Part shown: piece after piece, positions 49,510-58,548 of the stretch
How positions within the stretch are numbered: position 1 is the stretch's first letter
How the letters are laid out: each line of letters opens with the position of its first letter
Assembly (NCBI GenBank): GCA_030141605.1
Contig: JAQGDQ010000483.1
Coordinates: 105,670 to 169,669 of the forward strand
Direction: 5' to 3'
From: Tubiluchus corallicola
Lineage: Eukaryota; Priapulida; Priapulimorpha; Priapulimorphida; Tubiluchidae
DNA length: 64,000 nt
The notes under the pieces: generated by a model
What the model was told of the DNA's origin: nothing
The model's database searches: none
Seen by the model: the letters and a program-made list of their open reading frames with translations, nothing else
Translations under genes and position numbers: made by a program

Positions 49510-50935
49510 ATGATCACACTCTACTGTATGAATTGTATTATGATAGCAGTTAAGTATTGATGTGCCGTACCTTTAACATTAATTACACATAACTAATAAT
49601 TACTATAATAAGCCTTCTCGTAGTTCCATGATGATCTTGAAAAGTGTATTAGACAACGTACTTGTGTACACTTGGCAACGCCTTGCAACCCCAGCTATTG
49701 TAATACAGTAGGCGCCACTTAATAGACTCACGGTTAATTGACTCAAAAATGCCTGATACGGGCTGCTTCTATTCATATGTACATAAAAACTGTCGGTATT
49801 TGACTCAAATAACTTTGCATAATTGACTCGATATTTTTGCTTTACATACTTCAATAAGACGCTTTCATGTCACTAATAAGCTTTTATGACTTTTACATCA
49901 TCTGAGTTCGTTTTTGTTCTATAATATACATAGAAACAATCATGTTAAGTACCGTTTTGTGTAGCGACATTTATCATACGCTAATATGCTAGCCTAATGG
50001 TTTGCTTTGACCCTACCATCCACTGCAATTGATCTCGTTGCCCAAGAATCCTGGAAGCTAAACATTTAATCACTTGTGTAGCGGCTTGCTGTAGAAGTTC
50101 TGGCTGTCTTTCCCAGAAAGTTTAATCAGTTTGCCATTGCTCTTATACCAGGGATGCAGGTACAGTACAATAAGTACGTTACGATAGTGAGCGGGAGCTT
50201 ACAGACGAAGCCTCATGCAGGGAAATATGGTCACCACCAACAGTTCAAGCACGTATTTGTGTATCATACATCAACAGTTTTAATCATTATGAAAACTTTC
50301 TGATCCAACTTGTCACAAAAAATTAATCGCCGACCTGTGATTTATTTCCATTATCTTTGCGAATAAATAGACTTGCATGATTTAGAAAAGTATACTTTTT
50401 AATTTCTTGCTAATTCACTTATATAAATTGATATTTTAAAATATTTTTTCTGATTTTTAACTGCACAAAGGATTTTAGGCATTACTTCGTTTCTAAAATT
50501 CATGAAGAAAACCTTTGCAGTGCATAGTAAGCTGATGACTTATACTTCTATACCAGTAATACAACACCCATCAGTTAATAGGCTCAGTCGGATAATTGAG
50601 TCAAAACACTTCGGTCCCAAAGTGAGTCTATTAAGTAGCACTTACTGCAGTAATAGTTTTAACAGCTAGCTAGACCCTTAACTAGTGCATTTTTTCTTGT
50701 TCCCAAGCAAGGTCCTGGTAGTAAATCACTCTACGCACAGACTAATGCAAAATTTAAGAAAAGTCCACACAAAACAACTGATGCCAATGAACTGATGTGA
50801 CAAACGGCTTTGCTTTACCCACGTGTCACGTGACTGTTGTATTTAAGACGCGTTGCTGTGGTATACTTAACCTTTGACCTACAGCAACTGGGCGCGCGCA
50901 CAATGAAACCGTAAAATGGCTTATTAAAACTGTGT
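49510..50935 (+). repeat. Dispersed repeat copy split by a Tigger-like insertion
   Basis: 49510-49705 and 50648-50935 together align with the uninterrupted copy at 33800-34270. Its right end lies about 200 bp upstream of the MUL1 start codon, so it may lie in or next to that gene's promoter. Confidence 0.8.
49706..50647. mobile_element. Non-autonomous Tigger/pogo-like DNA transposon
   Basis: The left end CAGTAGGCGCCACTTAATAG (then ACTCAC) is matched by CAGTAAGTGCTACTTAATAG (then ACTCAC) read inward from the right end. The 942-bp interior has no transposase frame. It repeats an A(A/T)TGACTC/GAGTC word several times near both ends, as expected of transposase-binding subterminal sites. Flanking GTAATA is found on both sides. 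CAGT... termini with TA-containing duplications suit the pogo/Tigger branch of Tc1/mariner. Confidence 0.75.
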
Positions 50936-51131
50936 GCTCAACAATTAGTTCGTCGAAAATTGATATATTATAACACAACTGATAATGACTGCAATTTATT
51001 AGTAATGCATCAACAGAAGTGACCGGCTAGTCACTTCTTTTAGGTGAAGAGTATCCAAGTCCCGAGGCTATAAAAGACCACCACTTCATTGTCAAGTGTG
51101 TTTATCTGTGTGATATAAAGGTTATTGCCTA

Positions 51132-52825
51132 ATGGATCGAATTCCTTCAGAACTAATTTTGCTCGGTTTAGACTCGATAGCTGCAGCAATATTTTACAAG
51201 TTGTACTGGAACAGCTGTATTTCCGCAAGAGAACTCAAGGTACTTTTAGCATTATGTTTTTGTGGTTTTGGTATAGGCCTACTTAGTGAACGTATTTAAT
51301 ATAGTTTGAAAATCGCCATAGTGGGCTGATTACAAAATTAGTTAGAAGTAAATATTGTTGCATTTTATATACTTTTAACAGTTGAAGTAATTCTTACCAT
51401 GAAACAAACTCATTTTTGAATCATGTGTGGTACAACTGACGTGAATTTATGTACATTTGTTTAGCATGCGCCAGAATTGTCTATAGATGAAGAGCTTGCG
51501 AAGGCGGTGGCTAGGGCTCCCAACTCTACAATTCCCTATGCTGCTGTACAAGGCAAGGTTGTTCCACTTGAAAAGTCCTTGCACTGTTTAAAGGATGGAG
51601 GAAAGATGCATGAAGGTGTGATTCACCGCTTCCGCTTGATAGAACACACGATAGAGTGGAGCAAGTACAGTAGATTTTGGTAAGTGTATCTCTTTTCTTG
51701 AACCTACAGAAAGGTCAGTCATGGCCAAAAACCCACTGAAATCTATATGGTTTAACAAACAACTTCCCATAACTGTACACTTTGAGATTTTAGTTATCTT
51801 TTAATAGCCTAAGATGTAAAATTTTATAATGATGCGTTGCACAATACGGAATAATCTTTTTGGCTGTAGATTATGATAGAACTATGTCTCAAGTCTAAAA
51901 CATTTGAGTATAACAGGCTTTGATTTACTTTTCTATGAAAAATCCTATTAATCTCATTACAGATGTGTAGCTCCAAATGATATAATTTGGGAAATACGCA
52001 AAATTAAAATGCACCTAAAGTTTTTGACCCTAGTGCACCTAGCAGATACCTAGGCACTGTCTCCACTTTGTAACGTTAGGCTTTTCTATTATTTACAGGT
52101 CTGAGAAAGAGAAAATATTTCGCGACATTATGAAGACTGTGACATTTGGTCTGTTTAACGGCAAGCATTCTGTAGAAGTTGACGAGCCTCTGGAAGCTTA
52201 CGACATAGAATCTGAACTTACCACCGTATATCAACACTTTGAACCCGCACGAAGTTCCATGAGTAAAAATGTTGTAGATTGGCTGTATGGTGAGCGCACG
52301 AAAGGCATTGAAGAAATGGAGTCGATGTTGCTGAACGGAACAAGGCTCACAGCATTTGGACAGCTAGTCGTATCTAAGGGTGATGTGCATGTGCAGCCGC
52401 CTTCGAATGGCGCAAAATACATTCTAACTTCACTTTCCAGGTCTGAGTTGTTGCGGAAATTTGAGACAAAGTCAAGGATATATAAAATTCTGACATTTGT
52501 CTTTGGAGTAGTCGGAATATCTATATTTGTTATTTTTGCTGAAAGGATGTATCGAAAGTGGCAGATTAAGCGCGATGCCGTGCGTAATCGACAACGACTG
52601 GAGGAAGAGAGGCGACATCAGGCATCTTTGGCCAATGACAGACAGAGTAGATTCGATTCAGCAGCTCAAGTTTGTGTAGTTTGTTTAGCTAACCCACGAG
52701 AGGTTGTCATACTGGAATGTGGACATATATGCTTATGTTATGATTGTGTAGAGCGCTTGACATCAATGCATTGTCCAGTATGCCGTGCAAATATATCACG
52801 AATTGTGCCAACGTTTTTGTCGTAA
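51132..52825 (+). CDS. MUL1: Mitochondrial E3 ubiquitin ligase 1 (MULAN/MAPL)
   Basis: Three exons join in phase: 51132-51239, 51465-51679 and 52099-52825, giving 349 residues (human MUL1 is 352). Known family members sit in the mitochondrial outer membrane, attach ubiquitin or SUMO, and act on mitofusin and Akt. One hydrophobic segment lies at about 7-25 and a second at about 235-255. Between them is the intermembrane BAM/MULAN domain, with G-E-R-T-K-G-I-E-E-M-E and V-Q-P-P-S-N-G-A-K-Y as landmarks. A C-terminal C3HC4 RING has C300, C303, C315, H317, C321, C324, C333 and C336, and the protein ends shortly after I-V-P-T-F-L-S. All zinc ligands are present, so the ligase should be active. An AATAAA lies at 52873-52878. 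The repeat at 49510-50935 ends just upstream. Confidence 0.95.
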
Positions 52826-52872
52826 TTCTTTTAAATGTTAAAGACATCCTTACTGTGTCTGTCGTAATTTGA

Positions 52873-52878
52873 AATAAA
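52873..52878 (+). promoter_or_regulatory. Polyadenylation signal of MUL1
   Basis: AATAAA about 50 nt after the MUL1 stop codon. A second AATAAA lies near 52976. Confidence 0.6.
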
Positions 52879-53578
52879 AAGCAGCAGCAGGCCCTTCAGT
52901 TTGATTTATTTTATACTTGTAAACTTAGCAAAATAGTGGCGTCATATGATTTGTAATAGCAATAAGTGGGCAACAATAAATGAAAATAATCAATAACTTA
53001 TTTCTAACGTTGTTTGTGCTGTAGACTTTATTTTGGAGAACTTGTGATTTGCTTACGTAAATCAGATTAAACACTACACTGCACTAGGCGCATGCATAGT
53101 TATGGAGCTACACAGAAAATTCACATGTTAATAGCTTGTCTTGTTTATAATCACCTTTCCTGATATTGCTGCATTCTGTTGCCGCTAAAATCTATCATAT
53201 GGGAGAGTAGCTAGAACAAGCTAGGTTAGTCTGCCTACTGTCATGACAATACAATGTAAACACTGCATATACTGTTAGTTCTTACTTTATCAGTGCGTTT
53301 GGTTTCAAATACGCACTCGCTAAATCACATTAGGTCTGCCATCTGCTTTAAAGGTGTCCTTCACCTATGAGTTTTTTCCACAAAAACCAATTTGGTAAAA
53401 CAAACTTGCTTCACACCAAGAAGGCAAAAACTTACATGTAACTTTTTGTAATATGTAACACCTTTCACGTGTCTGAAGAAAGAGTCTTATAAATAAACGG
53501 CTGCTTGAAAACGTTTGTTAAATTCTGTTTAAAATTCTGCAGCCTCATGTTAATCTAGCTTAAGAGACCCTGAACAAA
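52879..53578. other. Intergenic interval between MUL1 and the nucleoside hydrolase
   Basis: Nothing coding is recognised. It must contain the promoter of the intronless hydrolase gene, but I see no clear core element. Confidence 0.4.
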
Positions 53579-54553
53579 ATGATTAAAGCTTGCCCTTGTT
53601 TGAAACAGGAAATCGCAATGGATAAAAAGTTGATCATCATTGACGTCGATACTGGTGTAGACGATGCGCAAGCCATAATGCTGGCGTTGTCGCACCCGTC
53701 TTGCCAACTACTGGCAATTACGTGTACCAGTGGCAACACTACATTGGACAATGTCTGCGTAAACACTCTACGAGTACTAAAAGCTTGCAGCCGACTAGAT
53801 GTGCCTGTTTATAGGGGTAGCGAGTCATCTATTTTAAACATCCCAGTGAAGAGAGCGTCCGCTCATGGCAGTGATGGTTTTGGTGACATGATGAATCCCG
53901 AAGCAGTAGACGTTAGCACAATAAAGAAAGAGCATGCTGTCGATGCACTGATCCGCCTTGTAAATGAGCACGTTGATGAGATCTCGCTTGTTTGTGTCGC
54001 TCCTCTGACCAATATAATGTTGGCACAGCGAAGGGATCCAAAGTTTAGCTCCAAGCTTCGCGAGCTGGTCATCATGGGTGGCAATACGGAGGGAGTCGGA
54101 AATGTCACGTCTGCTGCAGAATTCAACTTCCATTTTGATCCAGAAGCAGCATTTGTTGTCCTTCGTGAGTTTGACTGCCCGATCACTGAGATAGGCTGGG
54201 AAGTGTGTCAGAAAAGTTGGGTACCTTGGGAAGTTTACGATCAATGGGCAACGGGTACTTCCAAGAAGAGGGCATTTTTTAGGTATATGACAGCAAAGCA
54301 TGTCTTCTTTCACAAGTCCATTAATAGACCAGGATATGCTGCCTGTGATGTTTTGGCAATGGCGTGCTGTTTAGATCCGGATGTTGTGCAAATTTCAAGA
54401 CGAGTCTATGGTGATGTGGAGTTGCAGGGAAAACTCACTAGAGGGCAGTTGGTTTGTGATTGGAATAAAAAGTTTGAGAAGGAACCAAATGTTGATGTTG
54501 TTCTGCAGCTTAATGTTGAGAAAATAAAAGAAATGATAGACAAGATGCTGTAG
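53579..54553 (+). CDS. Inosine-uridine preferring nucleoside hydrolase family protein (intronless)
   Basis: 324 codons, the usual length of the family, which cleaves the N-glycosidic bond of ribonucleosides in salvage. The Ca2+-binding N-terminal motif is D-V-D-T-G-V-D-D-A (D22, D24, D28, D29; canonical DTDPGxDD). Other family blocks are H-G-S-D-G-F-G-D (96-103), A-P-L-T-N (141-145), M-G-G (166-168), A-E-F-N-F-H-F-D-P-E-A (180-190) and A-A-C-D-V-L-A (254-260). D257 is the expected last calcium ligand. The residue before it, His in the classic enzymes, is Cys256, so substrate preference may differ. M14 is an alternative start and lies nearer the usual N-terminus. Such genes occur in many invertebrates and are absent from mammals. 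It has no introns, unlike most neighbours, so it could be a retrocopy, a transferred gene or simply intronless. Confidence 0.9.
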   Translation: MIKACPCLKQEIAMDKKLIIIDVDTGVDDAQAIMLALSHPSCQLLAITCTSGNTTLDNVCVNTLRVLKACSRLDVPVYRGSESSILNIPVKRASAHGSDGFGDMMNPEAVDVSTIKKEHAVDALIRLVNEHVDEISLVCVAPLTNIMLAQRRDPKFSSKLRELVIMGGNTEGVGNVTSAAEFNFHFDPEAAFVVLREFDCPITEIGWEVCQKSWVPWEVYDQWATGTSKKRAFFRYMTAKHVFFHKSINRPGYAACDVLAMACCLDPDVVQISRRVYGDVELQGKLTRGQLVCDWNKKFEKEPNVDVVLQLNVEKIKEMIDKML

Positions 54554-54904
54554 TTTTTATTCAGATTAATCTATAGTTTATTTTTGAAGATATTGTTTTA
54601 TTAGAGTTTTTGTTTGTTCTACTGGATTATCTAGTTATTTTTTTTGTCCTTTACAAGATGTTTGTTACCTTGTCATTGCCTTGAAATGAGGTTCATGTCT
54701 GTCCCAATACCTGCTTGGTCTTTTGCAAGCCATTATTTGCAAACACATTTTTAATATAAGTAAACCCTAGTTGCAGTCAAAGTGTGACAAAGGTCATCCA
54801 TTTCTGACTGTCATCCAGCGATCTTTGACTTTTTATGCTATCACAGTTTTATGCAGAGCTGCTGATGTCCAGCCCATCTTTCCATTTACTGGAATATGAC
54901 CTTA

Positions 54905-54995
54905 GGCAAAGTTTGTATGACTTCATTACGTGTATCGAATGCTTGCAGGTGACTAGATATGTCTATTTTTAGAGGTAACAAGTCGTCTCGGTGAT
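54905..54995 (+). pseudogene. Decayed fragment duplicating part of the nucleoside hydrolase gene
   Basis: About 85 bp align with 53750-53833 of the upstream gene: GCTTGCAGGTGACTAGATAT against GCTTGCAGCCGACTAGATGT, and TTTTTAGAGGTAACAAGTCG against TTTATAGGGGTAGCGAGTCA. Identity by eye is roughly two thirds, and no reading frame survives. I cannot follow the similarity further on either side. Confidence 0.5.
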
Positions 54996-55193
54996 TAATG
55001 GTGATTTTTATTAGCGATGATTATCATAATGATCTTCATCTCTTGCATTAATGTCTCGTGATGAAAGCTCTTAGTGATGAGTGTTCAACATCAACCATCT
55101 TTTTGTAGAAACTGTTTGTGGTGTGTCAGCAACTTATAGATGTGATGTAGCTAGTAATGAGTAGTTCACTGCAGCATCATTCTTCCTGTTTGC

Positions 55194-55609
55194 TAGGGGT
55201 GAGCATCGAACGTTCGAATCGAATTCGAAAGCTCGAATTCGATTCGAACGAGTTTTTTTAGTTCGAACTCGATTCGAATCCAAAACTATAGATTCGAATA
55301 ATTCAGCACTTCGATCACACATGTTCTTTATCACTAAAACGATTGAAACATTGTGCAATTAGCGTAATTTAGCTGTGATTTCTGCACACAATTTTAAAGA
55401 AATTACTATTCGTTTTATTGCAGAACAAAATCTAGTGATATGCATGAACTTTTGTAAGACTAATTTTTGCTGGTGGTTCGAAAACTTGTTCGAAAATCTT
55501 TCGATCTCAATTCGAATTCGAAACACTGAAATTCGGTTCGATTCGAATTCGAAAGTCACAATTTCGGTTCTATTCGAATTCACTTTCTGGTAGAGAATGC
55601 TCACCCCTA
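55194..55609. mobile_element. hAT-type MITE, fold-back, rich in TTCGAA
   Basis: The inverted termini are TAGGGGTGAGCAT at the left and its exact complement ATGCTCACCCCTA at the right. A perfect 8-bp target duplication CTGTTTGC occupies 55186-55193 and 55610-55617, which is the hAT signature. The 416-bp element has no transposase. Both subterminal regions consist of interlaced TTCGAA and GAATTC words (for example 55207-55255 and 55495-55585), so each arm can pair with the other and with itself. Confidence 0.92.
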
Positions 55610-55649
55610 CTGTTTGCACTAACATTTTTCTGCTCTTTTGATCTCACAG

Positions 55650-55821
55650 TGTAACAATACCATAGATATGGTTTGTGTAGATCAAAGATCTTAGCAGTGT
55701 TCTGCATTCTAGACTGTCTTGCTGTCCTGATCTTCTTTGTTTAAGTTCCTAATTAGTTTAATAAATACTACCTATTATGCCTGCATTCGTCTGGTTGCTA
55801 ATATTATTGTAGCATGTAACA
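55650..55821 (+). mobile_element. LTR of a Ty3/gypsy-type retroelement with adjacent primer-binding site
   Basis: A 172-bp block starts TGTAACAATACC and ends GCATGTAACA. It is directly followed at 55822 by TGGTGTCAGAAGTG, the primer-binding-site type of sequence seen in Mag/Steamer-like gypsy elements. A short gag remnant follows, which supports the assignment. An inverted copy of the LTR's first part lies at 56017-56115. Confidence 0.65.
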
Positions 55822-55884
55822 TGGTGTCAGAAGTGAACTAGTTTGTTTTGAGTATTTATTCGGATGGCAAATTTGTAGAGAACC

Positions 55885-56030
55885 ATGCATCAGCTAAAAC
55901 CACCTAACGCACTAAACTTCGAATGACACAATGTGTCACAAGCATGGAAAAAATGGCGTGAAGAATTTAGCTTGTATATGGAACTTGCACTTAGTGACAA
56001 AACTGAAGAAGTGAAAAAGAAGATGAGGAC
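55885..56030 (+). pseudogene. 5' gag fragment of the same retroelement
   Basis: Frame starting at ATG 55885: M-H-Q-L-K-P-P-N-A-L-N-F-E, then an in-frame TGA, then H-N-V-S-Q-A-W-K-K-W-R-E-E-F. The LxPPxxLxFE...WKxWxxxFxLY pattern is typical of the start of Mag/Steamer-type gag. The frame carries one stop and is cut off where the sequence switches to inverted LTR. Confidence 0.6.
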
Positions 56031-56115
56031 AGCAAGACAGTCTAGAATGCAGAACACTGCTAAGCAATCACCAAGATCTTTGATCTACACGAACCATATC
56101 TATTGTATTGTCACT
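56017..56115 (-). repeat. Inverted partial copy of the LTR at 55650
   Basis: The complement of 56115-56017 reads ACAATACAATAGATATGG, GTGTAGATCAAAGATCTT, AGCAGTGTTCTGCATTCTAG and ACTGTCTTGCTGTCC. It matches 55650-55740 closely, apart from about 10 extra bases (GGTGATTGCT). The result is an LTR-gag-inverted-LTR structure. Confidence 0.8.
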
Positions 56116-56210
56116 CACAGTGTATTTTTAGATCAAAAGATTTACTATTTAGTATCCAGTTACATAACTTTTGCTACATATAACTAAATGCAGATTTTTG
56201 GCACACTAAA

Positions 56211-56704
56211 TAGTGTTGCTCCAGATATCCGATTCGTATACGAAAATGGCGACATTTGCAAGATTTTGCAGCTATTCGTATCCGATATTATCCCGTAGTT
56301 ATAAAAATTTGATATTCGCAAATATTCGTTATCTGGTTTTTGTAATATGCAATTGAAAACGGTTTTCGAATAATATAACAGCGAAAATAAATAAATAAAA
56401 TAGTACCAAAATAACTTAGAGATCACTATGTTTGTGTTTTCAAGGCGAAAATTTTATTCACATCTTTTTTCGTTTGTATGTGGTAATACGGTGCATCTTT
56501 GGGGTGGGTCCTTTAAGATGATAGACTAAATGAAAACGCTAAAGTTTGCAAACATTTACTAATTATCTGAACTGATCCGCATATTTGATCCGAATTTAGC
56601 TAACCTATCTGATTATAATCTGAATCCGGAAGTCAACTGGAGGAAATATTCAATGATATCCGGTATTCGCTATCCGGCAAAAAAGTGTATCCGGAACAAC
56701 ACTA
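56211..56704. mobile_element. Second hAT-like MITE
   Basis: The left terminus TAGTGTTGCTCCAGATA is matched by TAGTGTTGTTCCGGATA read inward from the right end (15 of 17). The flanks ACACTAAA (56203-56210) and ATACCAAA (56705-56712) look like a diverged 8-bp target duplication. Both arms repeat TATCCG/CGGATA and TATTCG words. 494 bp, no transposase frame. Confidence 0.7.
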
Positions 56705-56712
56705 ATACCAAA

Positions 56713-57404
56713 TTTTTAAGTCTCCTGAGGAACAAATTACAGTATTAACTTGTGGTTGGAACACTGTATGATTTTTTTTAAAGAGATCATCATAGAAACT
56801 GTTTGTTAATGCTATTTTACATACTTTTTTAAGATATTTTTAACTAGTCTAAATATTATTCGAGTGGAGCGTTTTGTAAATTAGTTAGAAAAATCAAAAC
56901 TTTTCTTGTATTTTTTGAAGTTTAGTTCTCAGCATAATATTTTGGCTTTGTGTGAAAGTACCACTATTTTGAAGCAGCTGTTTGGTCTTTTCAGCATGAT
57001 TTTCTTTTAACTAGTCATAGTCCAAGTCGTATGTTTATTGTCAAAACATTTGTTTTGTTTTGTAACTTCCTGTTGTTATTTTGTGAAAAGTGGTGCTTGT
57101 TTGAAAATTCTGATTGCATAAATAAATTTATGTTCTGAGATTTTGTGCTTTCTGTGCAGTCATTGCTCAATGTAACATTTGAACATAATGTGCCCATATT
57201 AGGCATTAAGTAATTATCGTTACCTGAGTAAAACAATTAAATCCACATCGTTACTGCAATGAATCAGTCTAATTTAGCTGACAAATAACATAGTAACATA
57301 TGAATATTGTAATACTTCTTGCGCTCACGTGACGTCCTGCATACAAGGCGAGGTCTCCTCCAGTACTTGGGTAGGACCGGTCCTTCCTCACGCACGTTGT
57401 GGTA
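56713..57404. other. AT-rich interval ending in a possible promoter
   Basis: Nothing coding. At 57327-57336 CACGTGACGTC combines an E-box and a CRE-like site, about 70 bp before the ORF at 57405, where GC content rises. Confidence 0.35.
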
Positions 57405-57611
57405 ATGCAGCAGAATTCGGTTTACACAGCTTTCCCTCCAACAGGCCGGACACGTAGTAGAGTCTCTGGAGATCGGATAATGAGAAGATCATCTCCTCCG
57501 AGTTCCCACACAGAACGGAAGCGATTTAGATCATTGAACGTGAAGTCAAAGGTGACAATATCTTTATCCAACGAGGAGGTGATTAGGCTATGTAACGAAT
57601 GCCTAATTTAA
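57405..57611 (+). CDS. Unrecognised short ORF, possible coding exon
   Basis: 68 codons from ATG 57405 to a TAA, in a locally GC-richer patch. It is basic and Ser-rich (S-S-H-T-E-R-K-R-F-R-S-L-N), followed by an acidic/hydrophobic end (S-N-E-E-V-I-R-L-C-N-E-C). A CACGTGACGTC element lies upstream. No family is recognised. Possible donors (AAAG|GTGACA near 57551) would make it a first exon. Confidence 0.3.
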   Translation: MQQNSVYTAFPPTGRTRSRVSGDRIMRRSSPPSSHTERKRFRSLNVKSKVTISLSNEEVIRLCNECLI

Positions 57612-58236
57612 CAAATGTCTCTCAGCAGTTGCGTAACTGACGAGGTTTCACCAACAAAAGAGGAACAGCGTTCACCAATGAATAAAAAGAACATAGTAAT
57701 GAACAAACCATCCATTTTCTTGTTCAATCATCGTAAAAGAAACCATGATATAGTTATATCAGACCATTTTTCAACACGGCCATTCTACTCTCCCCGCCAC
57801 GTAGGCCAATATGTCTAATATCCAGCCCTCGAAAGCTAGCCGACCAATCAGAAACGAGTTCTGGGTGAAGTGACCTCAGTAGTACAGCGACGAAGCTTTC
57901 ACATTTGTTCAAACACGGGCATAATATTATCATGGAAAAAATTGTTGCTAAACGTATTTTCGCTTGAAAAATACAAGTCATGTTGAAACGAAACGAATTT
58001 CATCTTCTTCTGCCTAATTACATATTTAAGGTAGCTTAACAGAAAAATGGCTTCATTTAATGGTAACTTCATCGAAAATAATGCTACTCTTGACTAAAGA
58101 TGGCAGCACAAGATTGGAACATAAAAATCAATACATCAATATTATCAATCATTAGGTAAACAATTCGTGATACCGTTAAGAGTAATACTTAAAGTGAAAA
58201 ATAATTAGTTGCAGTAATCTGCTGGATGGGGGACCA
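57612..58236. other. Interval that would contain the 3' LTR of the retrotransposon
   Basis: If the LTR start at 58241 is right, the 3' LTR extends leftward through this interval. I could not match it to the sequence beyond 63403, so its length is unknown. A CCAAT-containing stretch (GACCAATCAG) lies near 57841. Confidence 0.3.
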
Positions 58237-58239
58237 TCA

Positions 58240-58256
58240 CAGAGCCTTCCCCTAAA
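58240..58256 (-). other. Candidate polypurine tract and start of the 3' LTR
   Basis: On the minus strand TTTAGGGGAAGGCTC is followed by TGTGATGGTCC, that is a polypurine run then a TG-initiated sequence, about 300 nt after the gag-pol stop codon. This is the expected place for second-strand priming and LTR start. It is not verified by an LTR pair. Confidence 0.35.
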
Positions 58257-58548
58257 GAATATTAAATATTTCAAGATCATGATTACGAAACTTAACATTT
58301 TTCACTGCCAAGATAAGATAACGTCATACATATACAATGACAAACATGAATAGAAGTGATGACTTTGTAGCTAACTAAGCTATTACATATTTGATCATTT
58401 GCTAACTAAGCAAATTGATCATTACATCATACACCACAAATACATCATCAAACAAATATATGATATATAACACCAAAAAAACAAACTTGTTTAAGCATTG
58501 AAAAAGTACTACAACTTGTTGGGCATTTCATACTCTGATGCTTTATAT

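Noticed and set aside
53834-54313. Long minus-strand frames of 107 and 159 codons
   Set aside because: They lie wholly within the nucleoside hydrolase gene on the opposite strand and are shadows of it.
16200-55122. Recurring word AACTGTTTGTGGTGTG at about 16281 (variant), 22316 and 55107
   Set aside because: Only about 15 bp are shared, with no extended similarity, so it could be chance in GT-rich DNA.
55885-56187. Host gene with an acidic/basic coding exon
   Set aside because: The first half matches the start of a gypsy gag and the second half is inverted LTR, so it is mobile-element debris.
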